Origin: Acidobacteriota bacterium
GTDB taxonomy: Bacteria; Acidobacteriota; Terriglobia; Terriglobales; Acidobacteriaceae
Length of the DNA stretch: 6,277 bases
Assembly: GCA_021782675.1 (NCBI GenBank)
Contig: JAJXUS010000128.1
Coordinates: forward strand, 1 to 6,277
Reading direction: 5' to 3'
Both the position numbers and the translations under genes were made by a program. This document shows positions 4,454 to 6,277 of the stretch, piece after piece (the stretch's first letter is position 1; each line of letters begins with the position of its first letter). The notes under the pieces were generated by a model, which worked only from the letters and a program-made list of their open reading frames with translations, searched no databases and was not told the origin of the DNA.

Positions 4454-6277
4454 ACCCCCATCCCGCACGATTTCGTGCTGCCCGGACTCTCTGTTTTCTG
4501 GCGCTCACATTCGTGGCTAGTATGGGACTGGCACGCACACGCAAAGCCGCCGCGGCCTCCACGGCAAATGAGCCCCCGCCCCGACCGCTTCTGATGGGTG
4601 CAGCGTGGTATCCCGAGCAGTGGCCTGAGGCGCGCTGGGAAAAGGATCTGGATCTGATGCAGCAGGCGCACATTCACCTGGTGCGTCTGGGGGAGTACAC
4701 GTGGGCGCGCAATGAGCCCAGCGAAGGCCGCTATGACTTTGACTGGATGGAGCGGGCCATCAATCTGGCCGGCAAACATGGCATCTTCGTCGTGATCGGC
4801 ACACCCAGCCAGTCCCCGCCCGCCTGGCTCACGCAGAAATATCCGCAGGTGCTCCGCACCCTGCAGGATGGGCGCCCGGTGCGCCCGGGGAGCCGCGCGG
4901 ATTTTAATTTCTCGGACCCCACCTATCGCCGGCTCGTGCGCGAGATGGATGTCCGTCTTGCGCAGCGATTCGGCCACAATCCATATGTCATCGGCTGGCA
5001 GATCGATAACGAGTACAACTTCATCTCGTATGACGATGGGACGCGTGAGCAGTTTCAGAACTGGCTGCACCAAAAATATGGAACGCTGGACGCCTTCAAT
5101 CAGCGTCTGGATATGGCGTACTGGGGCCTCACCGTCACCCGCTGGGACCAGATTGAAATTCCCGGACGGAACGGCAACCCGGGGTTGATGCTGGACTGGA
5201 AACGCTTTGTCACCGACACCTGGCGCAGCTATCAGAAGAACCAGATTGACGCGCTGCGTACTGCCATCGATCCCCGCCAGAAGATCACCACCAACCTGAT
5301 GGGCTGGTTCGACGGCTTCGATCACTACGTGATCGCGAAAGACCTGGACTTTACCGCATGGGACGATCCTCTGGGGCACTGGGCCAATCCGTTCGATCCG
5401 GTCCACAACGCCGCCACCAACGATCTGATGCGCGGCTTGAAACAACAGAACTACTGGATCATGGAGACCACGGCCGGCTCCAACATAGCCAAAGGGCAGA
5501 TGCGCGCGGCTCTCTGGCAGGACATTGGCCATGGCGCCATGACCACCAGCTACTGGCAATGGCGCGACTCGCTCAACGGGCAGGAGCAGAACCATAAGGG
5601 CATTCTTGTGGGTGTGGATGGAACGCCCAGCCCTGAATATTACGACATCGCCCAGACGGCCACGGAGTATGACCGGGCCGGCAGGGAAGTCGCCGGGACA
5701 AATGTGCCCGCGCAGATTGCGATTCTGCAGTCCTACCCCAGCCGCTGGGTGATCAACTGGCAGCGGGAAAATCCCAACTACAACCCGATCGAAGAGATTC
5801 TGAGCTATTACATAGCGCTGCATCAGCTCGGGTACACGATCGACATTGTTTCGCCGCATGCATCGCTCAGCAAATACAAGCTGGTCATTGCGCCGGGGCT
5901 GAATGTTCTGCCGCAGGATGTCGCCGACAACCTGACCCGCTACGTGAAAGGCGGCGGTAACCTGGTGCTGGGGCAGCGCTCCGGCATGAAGAACTGGGAT
6001 AACTCCCGTTGGCCGCAGCGGCAGCCGGGGCCGCTGGCGGGGCTGCTGGGTGGCCGCGTGGAGCAATACATTGCGCTGCGCGCGCCGGTTCCGGTGGACG
6101 GAACGTGGGGCGCCAATCAGGACCAGCTCTACGCGGAACGTCTGCAGGTCACGGCGCCGGACGTTCACACGCTGATGCAGTATGGCGTGAGCAACGGATG
6201 GCTCGATCATCAGCCGGCCGCCATCACCCGCAGCGTGGGCTCCGGCTCCATTACCTACATCGGCATCTGGATGAACC
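4450..6277 (+). CDS. Secreted GH42 beta-galactosidase (C-terminus cut by right edge)
   Basis: 609 residues are visible and the frame stays open to the edge; GH42 proteins are usually about 650-700, so only the final beta-sandwich domain should be missing. The enzyme hydrolyses terminal beta-D-galactosyl bonds with retention. The barrel begins with MGAAWYPEQWPE (49-60), a typical GH42 opening. The acid/base is Glu188 in WQIDNEYN (183-190) and the nucleophile Glu339 in IMETTAG (337-343). A trimerisation-like (Rossmann-type) domain follows from about 420, including YNPIEEILSYY and LVIAPGLNVL. Residues 1 to about 28-36 look like a signal peptide (basic start, then TLCFLALTFVASMGLA), so it should be exported, whereas many GH42 enzymes are intracellular. 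The Cys cluster that binds zinc in Thermus-type members is absent: the only Cys is Cys15 in the signal region. It is the last visible operon gene. Activity on beta-galactan, galacto-oligosaccharides or alpha-L-arabinopyranosides is possible. Confidence 0.93.
   Translation, partial: MNPHPARFRAARTLCFLALTFVASMGLARTRKAAAASTANEPPPRPLLMGAAWYPEQWPEARWEKDLDLMQQAHIHLVRLGEYTWARNEPSEGRYDFDWMERAINLAGKHGIFVVIGTPSQSPPAWLTQKYPQVLRTLQDGRPVRPGSRADFNFSDPTYRRLVREMDVRLAQRFGHNPYVIGWQIDNEYNFISYDDGTREQFQNWLHQKYGTLDAFNQRLDMAYWGLTVTRWDQIEIPGRNGNPGLMLDWKRFVTDTWRSYQKNQIDALRTAIDPRQKITTNLMGWFDGFDHYVIAKDLDFTAWDDPLGHWANPFDPVHNAATNDLMRGLKQQNYWIMETTAGSNIAKGQMRAALWQDIGHGAMTTSYWQWRDSLNGQEQNHKGILVGVDGTPSPEYYDIAQTATEYDRAGREVAGTNVPAQIAILQSYPSRWVINWQRENPNYNPIEEILSYYIALHQLGYTIDIVSPHASLSKYKLVIAPGLNVLPQDVADNLTRYVKGGGNLVLGQRSGMKNWDNSRWPQRQPGPLAGLLGGRVEQYIALRAPVPVDGTWGANQDQLYAERLQVTAPDVHTLMQYGVSNGWLDHQPAAITRSVGSGSITYIGIWMN

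Noticed and set aside
4492..4494. Lipoprotein anchor at Cys15 of the GH42 protein
   Set aside because: The surrounding residues (RTLCFLA) lie before the hydrophobic core and do not make a lipobox, so an ordinary signal peptide is more likely.
4333..6210. Very long open frame (625 codons) antisense to the GH42 gene
   Set aside because: It has no recognisable domain, is rich in Arg/His/Val/Ala as expected for an antisense reading of GC-rich codons, spans the transporter/GH42 junction, and lies opposite a gene with clear GH42 catalytic motifs and a Shine-Dalgarno. It is a codon-bias shadow.

Overview
The window looks like a carbohydrate-utilisation locus from a moderately high-GC, Gram-negative-type bacterium. 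The protein style fits Acidobacteriota (Terriglobia): two glycosidases with signal peptides, an ExuT-like MFS carrier beside them, and GC-rich third codon positions that leave long open antisense frames. This taxonomic guess is inference, because no rRNA or other marker gene is present. Five protein-coding genes are supported. Two are cut by the window edges.

Layout. Positions 1-496 (minus strand) hold the N-terminal 165 residues of a phosphofructokinase-family protein. Positions 497-812 are a divergent intergenic region. It has a good sigma70-type promoter pointing right (TTGACA, 18 bases, TATAGT), a weaker candidate pointing left, two related palindromic sites that each overlap one of the two -35 boxes, and a short hairpin in the rightward leader. 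From 813 to the right edge, four genes on the plus strand form a probable operon: a LacD-type class I tagatose/fructose-bisphosphate aldolase (813-1796), a secreted GH27 alpha-galactosidase-family enzyme (1846-3090), an MFS carrier of the anion:cation symporter type (3116-4453), and a secreted GH42 beta-galactosidase (4450 to beyond 6277). Gaps are 49 and 25 bases, then a 4-base ATGA overlap, with no terminator between genes.

How the genes may work together (inference). The two exported glycosidases would remove alpha- and beta-linked galactose (or a related sugar such as L-arabinopyranose) from plant or microbial glycans outside the cytoplasm. The MFS carrier would import a released product. 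The kinase and aldolase would carry a hexose phosphate through a ketohexose 1,6-bisphosphate to triose phosphates. The middle of this pathway is not visible: there is no galactokinase, no LacA/LacB isomerase and no PTS. Which sugar phosphate feeds the aldolase is therefore open.

Most unusual points: the kinase combines a GGNGT phosphate-binding motif with a PKTIDND catalytic motif; the GH27 enzyme has IDGGW where characterised members have two adjacent aspartates that hold the galactose; the GH42 enzyme is exported and lacks the family's frequent Cys cluster; and the paired palindromes in the divergent promoter look like operators of a local regulator. No mobile element, CRISPR array, RNA gene or entirely new system was found.
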